Positions 38,803-46,722 of a stretch of DNA of 64,000 nucleotides are shown in pieces. Position 1 is the stretch's first letter. Each line of letters begins with the position of its first letter. The position numbers were made by a program, and so were the translations under genes. The notes beneath the pieces are model-generated. The model was not told the origin of the DNA. It saw only the letters and a program-made list of their open reading frames with translations, and did no database searches. The stretch is from Cohaesibacter gelatinilyticus (lineage in GTDB: Bacteria > Pseudomonadota > Alphaproteobacteria > Rhizobiales > Cohaesibacteraceae), in NCBI RefSeq assembly GCF_900215605.1, contig NZ_OBEL01000001.1, positions 1,612,001-1,676,000 of the forward strand. The letters are read 5' to 3'.

Positions 38803-38836
38803 AAGCTCCTGGCAGGAAACTGCCGGGAGTTTTTCC
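38803..38836 (+). terminator. Orphan rho-independent terminator
   Basis: AAGCTCCTGGCAG pairs with CTGCCGGGAGTTT (two G-U pairs) around GAAA and is followed by Ts. It has terminator form only on the plus strand. No annotated gene precedes it, so it implies a short transcript in the gap. Confidence 0.75.
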
Positions 38837-39107
38837 ATTTATCCCCAGCTCGACGCTACGTCATTCCATCAAATAACAACTTCCCTTTGCGTTAGGGGAA
38901 ATTTGATTTTCATAATGTTATGGAATGAGAATATTTTATGCGGTAATACTTGAATGTTCTAAAATATTTGACCTTTTGTCCCAATAAACTACCTTTTCCT
39001 CTTTTCCAAAGGCAATCTTTCCGCCAGAATTAGACTTTCGAAGCCCATACAAGAAAAAACTGGGCCATGCCTGATGAAAAGGCCAACAAAAGAGCACCTA
39101 GAGACCG

Positions 39108-39401
39108 ATGAATATTCAAGAGCTTGAAAAAAATTCAGAAAATGCCGCCAACTTTCTGAAGCTACTGGCTTCAGGACCACGACTTTTGATTCTCTGTCAG
39201 TTGGTCGAAGGCGAGCAAAATGTTGGCACATTGGCCGAACGAACTGGTTTGCGTATGACAACAGTATCCCAACATATGGCCCTGATGCGCGCTCAGAGTG
39301 TCGTATCAACCCGTCGTGACGGCACCACCATCTATTACTCACTGGCCAGCCCGATCGTTGAGGAAGTCCTCGCAGTTCTACACAAGGGATTTTGCGAATA
39401 A
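39108..39401 (+). CDS. ArsR family regulator, BigR/SqrR-like (putative persulfide sensor)
   Basis: A 97-residue winged-helix repressor of the ArsR/SmtB class; the recognition helix region is TGLRMTTVSQHMALMR (about 46-61). It lacks the ELCVCDL metal-binding motif of ArsR proper. It has exactly two cysteines, Cys30 (ILCQL) and Cys96 (GFCE), 66 residues apart. That matches the pair that forms a polysulfide bridge in SqrR (Cys41/Cys107) and BigR (Cys42/Cys108). The family represses sulfide-oxidation genes until reactive sulfur appears. No such target lies beside it here: pabB follows on the same strand after a weak terminator. The sulfur-sensing role is inferred from the cysteines and overall similarity. 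Confidence 0.82.
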   Translation: MNIQELEKNSENAANFLKLLASGPRLLILCQLVEGEQNVGTLAERTGLRMTTVSQHMALMRAQSVVSTRRDGTTIYYSLASPIVEEVLAVLHKGFCE

Positions 39402-39445
39402 TCCTAAAGCGTGATACCTCGCTTTTGACCCAGCCAAAACAGAGA

Positions 39446-39470
39446 AACCGCCATCAAGGCGGTTCTGCTG
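39446..39470 (+). terminator. Possible weak terminator after the ArsR gene
   Basis: AACCGCC pairs with GGCGGTT around ATCAA, followed by a mixed CTGCTGTTT tail. The stem is short and the T-run broken, so termination may be partial. Confidence 0.45.
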
Positions 39471-39576
39471 TTTGTAGCGACGGCATCAAAAGCAGGGCCC
39501 TGATTCTGATCATCCGACTGCTCAATCTGCCTGAGGCAATGGTCGGCTAGCGAAATAAGGGGAGCGCACAACTGCA

Positions 39577-41106
39577 ATGTCCAATATTCTGGCAATCCAG
39601 GGAGAAAGTATCGTACTCCCCCTGCAGAATGCAGCATCAACATTCCCTCTTTTCAAACGGATTGCCCATCTACCCTATGCCTGTTTTCTGGATAGCGCTG
39701 TGCCTTCCCCCACACTGGGCCGCTATTCCTATATGTCCGCCGATCCATTTGGTGTCTTCAAGGTTCAAGACAAAAAAACACTTTGGCAAAACAAGGCATT
39801 AAATGGCCCACCATTGGCCAGCCTACAACAATTGCTGGCTGCTTTCTCACATCCGGGACGTCCCAACCTGCCACCGTTTCAGGGTGGCGCAATGGGATAT
39901 ATGAGCTATGAAGCTGGCCGCCTTTTTGAAAAACTCCCGGAAACCAGACAGGAAGACAATCGTCTGCCAGACATCCAGCTTCCTTTCTATGACTGCGTCA
40001 TTGCAATTGATCATTTCGCAGATGGTCCCGGACAACCCCAGCGTGATCAGGCTTGGCTCATCTCCACCGGCATTCTGGCCTCCGGCCATTTTTGTCCAAG
40101 GGTGGCTCGCGAGCGACTTGAATATTTCAAAGCTCTGCTAGAACAACCAGAGCCAGATCTGCCAAATGCTCCAATTCTATCGACATGGCAAGCCAGCAAA
40201 TCCCGCTTGGCATTTGAAGCTTCAATCTTACGCACCAAGGATTACATCCTTGATGGAGATATCTTTCAGGCCAATATCACCCAGCAATTTTCACGGGCCT
40301 GGAATATGGATCTGAATGAGACTCCTCTGGCACTTTACAACAATTTACGCCAGATGAATGCAGCACCTTTTGCAGGTTACTTCCACGCCGGAGATCATGT
40401 GATCGCATCCAGTTCTCCGGAACGTTTTCTGGTTCTGGACGAAGATGGCAAGGTGGAAGCCCGCCCAATCAAAGGAACAGCTCCAAGAGACTTGAAGGAC
40501 AGACGTCAGGACACCTTGAACGCCAAGGCACTGGAAAATAGTGAAAAAGATCGCGCAGAGAATGTGATGATCACCGACCTGCTGCGCAATGACCTCTCCC
40601 GCATTTGTCAGCCCGGTTCAATCAAGGTACCGGATCTTTGCAAACTGGAGAGTTATGCACGCGTCCATCATCTGGTCTCAACTGTCACAGGAAAAATGAA
40701 AAATGGTCTGGGCGCAACGGCTCTTCTTGGCGCGACCTTCCCCGGCGGCTCCATCACCGGAGCCCCGAAAATCCGCGCCATGGAGATCATCACCGAGTTG
40801 GAAGATCTACCAAGAAATATATATTGCGGATCAATGGGCTATATCAGCTTTGGCGGTGCGATGGACACAAATATTGCAATCCGCACTCTGACTATTCGAC
40901 CCGATGAGATCGTCTTCAATGTCGGCGGAGGTATTACAGCTCTTTCAGATCCAGATGCCGAATATGAAGAATGCCTGCACAAGGCCAATGCTATCTTCAA
41001 AGCTTGCGGAACCAATCTTGAGACAGAACGCCCAAATCTGGAACGCGGACCACAATACACTCAGACCCAAATGGCTGAGCACAGCGAGGAAGGTACATCA
41101 TCATGA
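39577..41106 (+). CDS. pabB: Aminodeoxychorismate synthase component I
   Basis: Converts chorismate and ammonia to 4-amino-4-deoxychorismate for folate synthesis, working with the amidotransferase PabA. The 509 residues belong to the chorismate-binding TrpE/PabB family. Lysine 299 in RPIKGTAPR is the PabB-type nucleophile; TrpE has PIAGT there. The FPGGSITGAPK and GNVGGG-like IVFNVGGGIT segments are also present. It overlaps pabA by four bases (ATGA) and is followed by pabC, which supports the folate rather than the tryptophan role. GGGGAG lies about 12 bases before the ATG. Confidence 0.92.
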   Translation: MSNILAIQGESIVLPLQNAASTFPLFKRIAHLPYACFLDSAVPSPTLGRYSYMSADPFGVFKVQDKKTLWQNKALNGPPLASLQQLLAAFSHPGRPNLPPFQGGAMGYMSYEAGRLFEKLPETRQEDNRLPDIQLPFYDCVIAIDHFADGPGQPQRDQAWLISTGILASGHFCPRVARERLEYFKALLEQPEPDLPNAPILSTWQASKSRLAFEASILRTKDYILDGDIFQANITQQFSRAWNMDLNETPLALYNNLRQMNAAPFAGYFHAGDHVIASSSPERFLVLDEDGKVEARPIKGTAPRDLKDRRQDTLNAKALENSEKDRAENVMITDLLRNDLSRICQPGSIKVPDLCKLESYARVHHLVSTVTGKMKNGLGATALLGATFPGGSITGAPKIRAMEIITELEDLPRNIYCGSMGYISFGGAMDTNIAIRTLTIRPDEIVFNVGGGITALSDPDAEYEECLHKANAIFKACGTNLETERPNLERGPQYTQTQMAEHSEEGTSS

Positions 41107-41696
41107 TCCTGATCCTCGATAATTATGACAGCTTCGTCTTCAATCTGGCCCGCTATTTCGAAGAACTGGATCAACAAGTTACCGTCTATCGCAATGATGC
41201 ATTGAGCCTTGATGGTATTGCACGCCTTGATCCAACTGCATTGGTGCTCTCACCTGGTCCTTGTGCTCCTCAGCAAGCTGGCATCTGTCTGGAAGCCATT
41301 CGTCACTTTTCTGGTAAATTGCCCATTCTCGGCATTTGCTTAGGCCATCAGGCAATTGGAGAGGCCTTTGGTGGGGTCGTTAGTCGTGCCATCGAGCCTA
41401 TGCATGGTCGTGCCAGTCATCTGAAGCACCGAAGCACCGGCCTTTTCAATCAGATCCCCTCGCCTTTGGCGGTTGCCCGTTATCACTCCTTGATCGTGGA
41501 AAATGAAACCCTGCCCGATTGTCTGGAGGTCACGGTCAAATCGAACAAAGGAGAAATCATGGTCTTGCGGCACAAGGATCACCCAACCTTCGGTCTACAA
41601 TTTCACCCGGAATCGATCCTGACCCAGCATGGTCACAACTTGCTGAAAAACTTCCTGGAGGAGGCCCATGTCTGGCGCTCTGGCAATCAGTCTTAA
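41103..41696 (+). CDS. pabA: Aminodeoxychorismate synthase glutaminase subunit
   Basis: Class I glutamine amidotransferase of 197 residues that supplies ammonia to PabB. The nucleophile is cysteine 79 in GICLGHQAIGEAFGG; the N-terminal LILDNYDSFVFNLARYFEELDQ start and the late FHPESILTQHG histidine/glutamate segment complete the site. PabA and TrpG are hard to separate by sequence; the operon with pabB and pabC decides it. It overlaps pabB by 4 bases and pabC by 29. Confidence 0.92.
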   Translation: MILILDNYDSFVFNLARYFEELDQQVTVYRNDALSLDGIARLDPTALVLSPGPCAPQQAGICLEAIRHFSGKLPILGICLGHQAIGEAFGGVVSRAIEPMHGRASHLKHRSTGLFNQIPSPLAVARYHSLIVENETLPDCLEVTVKSNKGEIMVLRHKDHPTFGLQFHPESILTQHGHNLLKNFLEEAHVWRSGNQS

Positions 41697-42543
41697 CGGC
41701 GAACTCCTCACCGGAGAAAAAATCAATCAAGCTGGCTTGGCCATAGCGGATCGTGGCGCTTTGCTGGGCGATGGTTTGTTTGAAACACTTCCAATCTGGA
41801 ATGGCCAAATCATCTGGATAAACGAACATCTGGATCGCCTGAGCCAAGGACTATCTCTTCTTGGTATGGACGGGCCAAAAGCAAATCTCCGCAATACGAT
41901 TAAGTCCCTCAAGCCAATCGCTATTGAGCATGGCGGCAATGCAATTGTACGATTGACCATTACTCGTGGCGAAGGTGGGCGAGGTCTATTACCACCTGTG
42001 ACACCTTCTCCCACCATTTTGGCCAGCCTATCGCCCTACCCTCAGACCATGGCCTTCGCTGATGTCACTCTCGCAACGAGCACAATTCGCCGCAACGAGG
42101 GATCACCTCTTTCCCGCCTCAAGAGCCTTGGCTATCTCGACAACATTCTCGCCACCAAAGAAGCAAGCAACAAAGGCGCGGAGGATGCCCTTATTTTCAA
42201 CAATCAAGGTCATGCTTGCTGTTCAACCATCGCCAACCTCTTTGCAGTCTTTGATAAAACCATTGTCACACCTCCTCTTAAAGATGGTGTCCTTGGCGGC
42301 ATCATGCGTGAGAAACTGCTCGATCTTCTGCCCACTCATGGTGTTCAAATCGAAGAAAAAAGCCAGACCGCAGAGCAACTAAAAAAGGCTGATGGTCTTT
42401 TCCTGACCAACAGCCTTCGTATCATTCGTCGTGTTACCCGCCTGGACAACCAAGTCTTTGAAACTTCAAAGAACGATGTCGTCGCTCAATGTCAGGCAAT
42501 CATGCGTGCCCACCTACAAGAGCAATTCGCAATCACGCTTTAA
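41668..42543 (+). CDS. pabC: Aminodeoxychorismate lyase
   Basis: PLP-dependent lyase that releases pyruvate from aminodeoxychorismate to give p-aminobenzoate. The 291 residues are class IV aminotransferase-fold: IADRGALLGDGLFET near residue 25, the PLP lysine 152 in LKSLGYLDN, and a late phosphate-binding segment GVLGGIMRE. Starting 29 bases inside pabA, it is translationally coupled. Its stop overlaps that of the convergent creA. A branched-chain aminotransferase is the fold's other common role, but the context favours PabC. Confidence 0.9.
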   Translation: MSGALAISLNGELLTGEKINQAGLAIADRGALLGDGLFETLPIWNGQIIWINEHLDRLSQGLSLLGMDGPKANLRNTIKSLKPIAIEHGGNAIVRLTITRGEGGRGLLPPVTPSPTILASLSPYPQTMAFADVTLATSTIRRNEGSPLSRLKSLGYLDNILATKEASNKGAEDALIFNNQGHACCSTIANLFAVFDKTIVTPPLKDGVLGGIMREKLLDLLPTHGVQIEEKSQTAEQLKKADGLFLTNSLRIIRRVTRLDNQVFETSKNDVVAQCQAIMRAHLQEQFAITL

Positions 42544-43046
42544 TCCAGCCAATCAGCGCATTTTGGTGCTTCTTGTGTGCCCCATGGCATCACAGGCACT
42601 GTAGACGTAGAATTCTTCGGGCTACCCTCAATCAATTTGTCAGAATAGATCACATAAACCAGAGTGTTTCGCTTGGTATCACAACCACGAACAATTCGGG
42701 TTTTCTTGAAAATCAACGAACGACGGGTACGGAACATTTCGTCCCCTTGCTCGAATTTTTCCTTGAAAGTGATCGGTCCGACCTGACGACAGGCAAGTGA
42801 TACATCCGATACTTCTTCTGCTACTCCGAACATGCCAGACAGACCACCTTTTTCCGGCACGGTAAAGTGGCATGCAACACCTTCGATCAACGGATCATCA
42901 ATCGCGTAGGTCGCCAGCTTGTGGTCAGGTGTCAGAAATTTCCAAACTGTCGATTTCTTGAAAATCAAATCGGGGCTATCCGCTGCCAAAGCCATTGGGA
43001 TTGAAACCATCAAAGCAAAGGCAGCCGCCAAAATTTTACGAAGCAT
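42540..43046 (-). CDS. creA: CreA family periplasmic protein
   Basis: The 168 residues start with a signal peptide (about 1-20, ending ALAADSP) and match E. coli CreA along most of their length: the TPDHK segment, GGLSGMFGVAEEVSD, and the C-terminal YSDKLIEGSPKNS and VPVMPWG. The family's function is unknown. Three start codons lie in tandem (GTG 43052, ATG 43049, ATG 43046); the last is seven bases from AGGA and was chosen. The gene ends tail-to-tail with pabC, sharing four bases. Confidence 0.92.
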   Translation of the reverse strand: MLRKILAAAFALMVSIPMALAADSPDLIFKKSTVWKFLTPDHKLATYAIDDPLIEGVACHFTVPEKGGLSGMFGVAEEVSDVSLACRQVGPITFKEKFEQGDEMFRTRRSLIFKKTRIVRGCDTKRNTLVYVIYSDKLIEGSPKNSTSTVPVMPWGTQEAPKCADWLD

Positions 43047-43351
43047 CATCACATCCTGTTATCACATATCAGGCGAAGAAAAGAATTCAAACTCGAACCT
43101 GAAACTTCAAAAGCCCAAAACCGAATCCCAAACTCGCTAGTCCCCTCGATATATAAGTGCTTTGTTCGAAAATACGACCAATGTCGTCGAACTGTCAGAA
43201 TTTTTTTGCAAGAAATGGCCAAAATCTGCAAATAGCGCGTCGATAAGAGGGGCACCCGCTTGCCAAATCCCTGCAAACCTTCTAGAAACCGACCCAGCTA
43301 CGAGCAAACACTTAAATGCTCACTTTTCCTGACATCCATTAGGACAGTTTC
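43047..43351. other. Divergent intergenic region creA / sulP
   Basis: About 305 bases holding the leftward creA and rightward sulP promoters. I could not assign -35/-10 elements with confidence and saw no hairpin or small gene. Confidence 0.4.
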
Positions 43352-44938
43352 ATGAACGCACAGACCGATCAGTCTGGGCTGGGGGCACGCATTCTTGGCG
43401 CCATCACCCCGGCACAATTCAAAACCGACACCCTGTCCGGCTTGACCGTTGCGCTGGCATTGGTGCCGGAAGCCGTCGCCTTTGCCTTTGTTGCTCAGGT
43501 TCATCCACTGGTAGGCCTCTATGCCGCCTTCATTGTTGGTTTGATAACGGCAGTGTTTGGTGGTCGTCCAGGCATGATTTCCGGCGCAACAGGCGCTCTG
43601 GCAGTTGTCATGGTCAGCCTCGTAGTCAATCACGGCGTAGAATATTTGTTCGCCACCGTTGTGTTGATGGGTGTTTTGCAGATCCTTGCCGGCGTCCTCA
43701 AATGGGGCAAATTCATTCGTATGGTGCCTCATCCCGTGATGCTCGGCTTTGTGAATGGTCTGGCGATTGTGATTGGTCTCGCTCAGCTTACTCAGTTCAA
43801 GGTCAAGGACGCAGCAGGTGAGCTGGTCTGGATGAGTGGCGCACCTCTCATTATCATGTTAGGCCTTGTCGTCGCCACCATGGGCCTGATCTGGCTCGCC
43901 CCAAAGATCACCAAAGCTATCCCTGCTCCATTGTTGGCCATCGTCGCGGTATCTTTGCTGGTGATAGGACTGGATCTGGATATCCCGCGTGTAGGTGACT
44001 TGGCAACAATTGCGGGTGGTCTGCCAGAATTCCATATCCCAATGGTGCCGATTGACTTTGAAACCATCAAAATCATCTTCCCATATGCTGCGATTCTGGC
44101 CGCAATTGGTTTGATCGAAAGCCTTTTGACCCTCAACCTGGTTTCCGAAATGACCGATACCCATGGCGGTGCGTCCAAGGAATGTATTGCGCAAGGCGCA
44201 TCCAATGTCGTCACAGGCTTTTTTGGCGGCATGGGCGGTTGCGCAATGATCGGCCAGTCCATGATCAATGTGAAATCCGGTGGGCGCACGCGCTGGTCTG
44301 GTATTTCCGCAGCCCTCTTCCTGTTGGGCTTCATCCTGTTTGGCTCACAATTGATAGAACAGATCCCGCTGGCAGCACTGGTTGGTGTGATGTTCATGGT
44401 TGTCATCGGCACTTTCGCCTGGAAGAGCCTTCAGATCATGACCAAGATTCCACGCCATGATGCCTTTGTCATTGTGCTGGTAACCGCAGTGACAGTCTAT
44501 TCTGACCTTGCTGTGGCTGTGGTTGTCGGCGTGATCGTCTCGGCTCTCGTCTTTGCTTGGGAAGCGGCAAAACGCATTGATGTACGTGTTGGCACAGAAG
44601 AACATGGCTGGAAAGTTTATGAGCTGCATGGCCCACTCTTCTTCGGATCTGTTGCCAGCTTTGCAGAGCTGTTCAGCCCGCGCTCCGATCCTGAAGATGT
44701 CGTGATTGAGTTTAAAGATGCCCGCGTATGGGATCATTCTGGTCTGCAGGCCATCGATGCTCTTGCTACCAAATATGAAGAACAGGGCAAAAAGCTGCAT
44801 CTGCGCCATCTATCACCAGACTGTGCCTTACTCTTGAAAAAAGCCGGTCGCTTTGTCGAAGTCTCCGTGATCGAAGATCCTCATTATGAAGTAGCTGTCG
44901 ACTATTCGGAAATGTTCGGCGAGAACAAAGCAAAATAA
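43352..44938 (+). CDS. SulP family inorganic anion transporter with STAS domain
   Basis: The 528 residues comprise a membrane domain with 12 or so helices (about 20-420) and a C-terminal cytoplasmic STAS domain (about 430-520, with [21 protein letters not shown]). The family signature [26 protein letters not shown] is in helices 1-2. SulP members move sulfate, bicarbonate or other anions; in marine bacteria several are sodium-dependent bicarbonate carriers (BicA-like). Nothing here fixes the substrate. It is a single-gene unit with its own terminator. Confidence 0.92.
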   Translation: MNAQTDQSGLGARILGAITPAQFKTDTLSGLTVALALVPEAVAFAFVAQVHPLVGLYAAFIVGLITAVFGGRPGMISGATGALAVVMVSLVVNHGVEYLFATVVLMGVLQILAGVLKWGKFIRMVPHPVMLGFVNGLAIVIGLAQLTQFKVKDAAGELVWMSGAPLIIMLGLVVATMGLIWLAPKITKAIPAPLLAIVAVSLLVIGLDLDIPRVGDLATIAGGLPEFHIPMVPIDFETIKIIFPYAAILAAIGLIESLLTLNLVSEMTDTHGGASKECIAQGASNVVTGFFGGMGGCAMIGQSMINVKSGGRTRWSGISAALFLLGFILFGSQLIEQIPLAALVGVMFMVVIGTFAWKSLQIMTKIPRHDAFVIVLVTAVTVYSDLAVAVVVGVIVSALVFAWEAAKRIDVRVGTEEHGWKVYELHGPLFFGSVASFAELFSPRSDPEDVVIEFKDARVWDHSGLQAIDALATKYEEQGKKLHLRHLSPDCALLLKKAGRFVEVSVIEDPHYEVAVDYSEMFGENKAK

Positions 44939-44960
44939 CTGAAATGCAGTTAAATAAAAG

Positions 44961-44996
44961 AAATCCTGGTAGATGATGAATCTACCGGGATTTTTT
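44961..44996 (+). terminator. Rho-independent terminator of sulP
   Basis: AAATCCTGGTAGAT pairs with ATCTACCGGGATTT (one G-U) around GATGA and is followed by a T-run, 22 bases past the stop. Confidence 0.9.
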
Positions 44997-45048
44997 ATGA
45001 TCAACTTATTGCATATTCTGCATAAGTAAAACTTATACTAGAAATCAA

Positions 45049-45639
45049 CTACTTCTTCCGTTGCAATAGAATACTAACAATAATGGAAATAAATCCTAAT
45101 ATACCAAATAGATAGAAACCGAACTTAAAGCTGGTTGCACGCTTGAGGGCCGCAATGTCTGCTTCCCTGATATCCAAGCCAATATCCATGATACGATAGA
45201 GCTGCCAATTCTCCCAAAGGTCGAACAGGCCGGCAAGGATGGGCATGACCACTGCAATAGCCGGAACAAGCTTCGAAAAGCGCCCCGAAAAGCTATTGCT
45301 ACTGCCTAGAAGTCGCAAACCACCCAAACAAAGAGCCGCAGACAGGGATATCGCAAACACAACATCGATCAGCAAATAAGGAAATTGAACGGAGGCTCGT
45401 CCAGTCTCACCAAGGTGATAAAGTATGCCTCTGGCCTCTTCCAGATCAAAACCAAAAGGGCGTCGATCCAGCAACAAGCCTTGAGCCATATACTCCAATG
45501 ACGGCAGCAAAACAAATCTCAGAAAAGCACCACTTCCAAGCGCCACAAGCCAACAAAGAATCACAAGCCACATCGGTGGGATGCGCCATACATGAGATGG
45601 ACCACTCTCCTGTCGGCCATGGCTTCCATGTTTCCTCAT
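45049..45639 (-). CDS. Uncharacterised four-helix membrane protein
   Basis: Not recognised. The start at 45639 (MRKHGSHGRQES) follows a strong AAGGAG by seven bases; the frame is open 22 codons further upstream without support. The 196 residues have a charged N-terminal tail, then hydrophobic segments near 25-45, 88-112, 125-145 and 172-192, and end in a basic RKK. An acidic loop (about 60-80) separates helices 1 and 2. It is convergent with sulP and stands alone between two terminators. Confidence 0.65.
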   Translation of the reverse strand: MRKHGSHGRQESGPSHVWRIPPMWLVILCWLVALGSGAFLRFVLLPSLEYMAQGLLLDRRPFGFDLEEARGILYHLGETGRASVQFPYLLIDVVFAISLSAALCLGGLRLLGSSNSFSGRFSKLVPAIAVVMPILAGLFDLWENWQLYRIMDIGLDIREADIAALKRATSFKFGFYLFGILGFISIIVSILLQRKK

Positions 45640-45712
45640 CCTTTGGCTCCTTGGCTCTTTCCACCGAATCTCTCTCGCTTCTCTTTGGACGATAACAAGA
45701 CCCACTCAAAAG

Positions 45713-45744
45713 AAAAGCCGCCCTGAAGCATCAAGGCGGCTTTT
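45713..45744 (-). terminator. Rho-independent terminator of the MBL-fold gene
   Basis: AAAAGCCGCC (45713-45722) pairs perfectly with GGCGGCTTTT (45735-45744) around a 12-base loop. It lies 25 bases past the stop at 45769, and T-rich ends on both strands would allow bidirectional use. Confidence 0.8.
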
Positions 45745-45768
45745 GTAAATCGCAAATGCGGACTGCGA

Positions 45769-46722
45769 TCAACCCAACTGTAGATCTTCCCACATCTGAA
45801 CATCACGCTCAGCGGTCCAGATCCGTGGAGTATCGATCCCGGATGCCTCGTCATAGGCGCGTGCCACATTGAACGGCAGGCAATGCTCATAGATCACGAA
45901 ATCAGAGAATTTCGAGTCGCACACTTCCCGACACATATCAAAGGCTTCATTAAGTGGTGCCTGACGAGCAGCAGCACGAGCAACCGGCTCATAATGGTTC
46001 ACCAGGAAATCACGGGTTAGCATGATGCCTTCATTGCACATCTCGGCAGTTGTCAAAGCCGCACCACGGCCTGGTACCAATGCTTCCGGCTTCATCGCAG
46101 CGATATTGTCCAAAGTGGTTGGCCAATCAGTAAAATGAGCATCACCACAATAGCAAGCGGACTTATATTCCACGATATCGCCGGCAAACATCACCTTGCT
46201 GTCTGGAACCCAGGCAACAATATCACCTGCAGTATGCGCACGGCCAAGATGCATCAGGTCAACCCGGCGCTTACCAAGATAGACAGTCATGCGATCCTTG
46301 AAGGTCAGCGTCGGCCAAGTCAGACCCGGAATGGAATCTGGTTCTTTGAACAGGCGTGGCATGCGGCCAAACTCGGAAGCCCAATCCTCAACGCCACGCT
46401 CAACAACCATTGAGCGGGCCTTGTCAGACATGATCATGTGCTCGGCACCATAACCAGATGCACCAAGAACACGAACCGCATGATAGTGAGTCAGAACCAC
46501 ATATTTGATCGGCTTGTCAGTGATCTCGCGAACACGGCGCACGACTTCCTGAGCAGCAACAGGAGTTGCCTGCGCATCAATCACCATGCAGCAATCATCA
46601 CCAACGATCACGCCGGAATTCGGGTCACCTTCCGCAGTGAAGGCATACAGATCAGGACCGATTTCATCGAAACTGATCTTTTTTTCGCCAAGATCGGCGG
46701 AAGACGCAAATGCCTTAGCCAT
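45769..46722 (-). CDS. Metallo-beta-lactamase-fold protein with degenerate metal motif
   Basis: A 317-residue MBL-fold protein. The usual HxHxDH motif reads THYHAVRVLGA: both first histidines remain, but the Asp-His pair that holds the second metal is gone. Later ligands AHTAGD and the Asp in FAGDIVEY are present, so a one-metal or altered site is likely. The start at 46722 lies seven bases from GGAG and overlaps the end of the fumarylacetoacetase-family gene by eight bases, so the two are translationally coupled. The C-terminal 80 residues (cysteine-containing, MCREVCDS) lie outside the core fold. Substrate unknown; the operon suggests aromatic acid catabolism. Confidence 0.85.
   Translation of the reverse strand: MAKAFASSADLGEKKISFDEIGPDLYAFTAEGDPNSGVIVGDDCCMVIDAQATPVAAQEVVRRVREITDKPIKYVVLTHYHAVRVLGASGYGAEHMIMSDKARSMVVERGVEDWASEFGRMPRLFKEPDSIPGLTWPTLTFKDRMTVYLGKRRVDLMHLGRAHTAGDIVAWVPDSKVMFAGDIVEYKSACYCGDAHFTDWPTTLDNIAAMKPEALVPGRGAALTTAEMCNEGIMLTRDFLVNHYEPVARAAARQAPLNEAFDMCREVCDSKFSDFVIYEHCLPFNVARAYDEASGIDTPRIWTAERDVQMWEDLQLG

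Larger units (their letters stand above)
38216..39107. other. 892-base region between cysS and the ArsR gene
   Basis: An unusually long gap for this window. It should contain the cysS promoter (leftward) and the ArsR promoter (rightward, in the very AT-rich 38870-39000 stretch). In the middle lies a small frame followed by a clear terminator (separate entries). A 147-codon plus-strand frame at 38205-38648 starts inside cysS and lacks a Shine-Dalgarno or a family signature, so it is not called. Confidence 0.5.
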
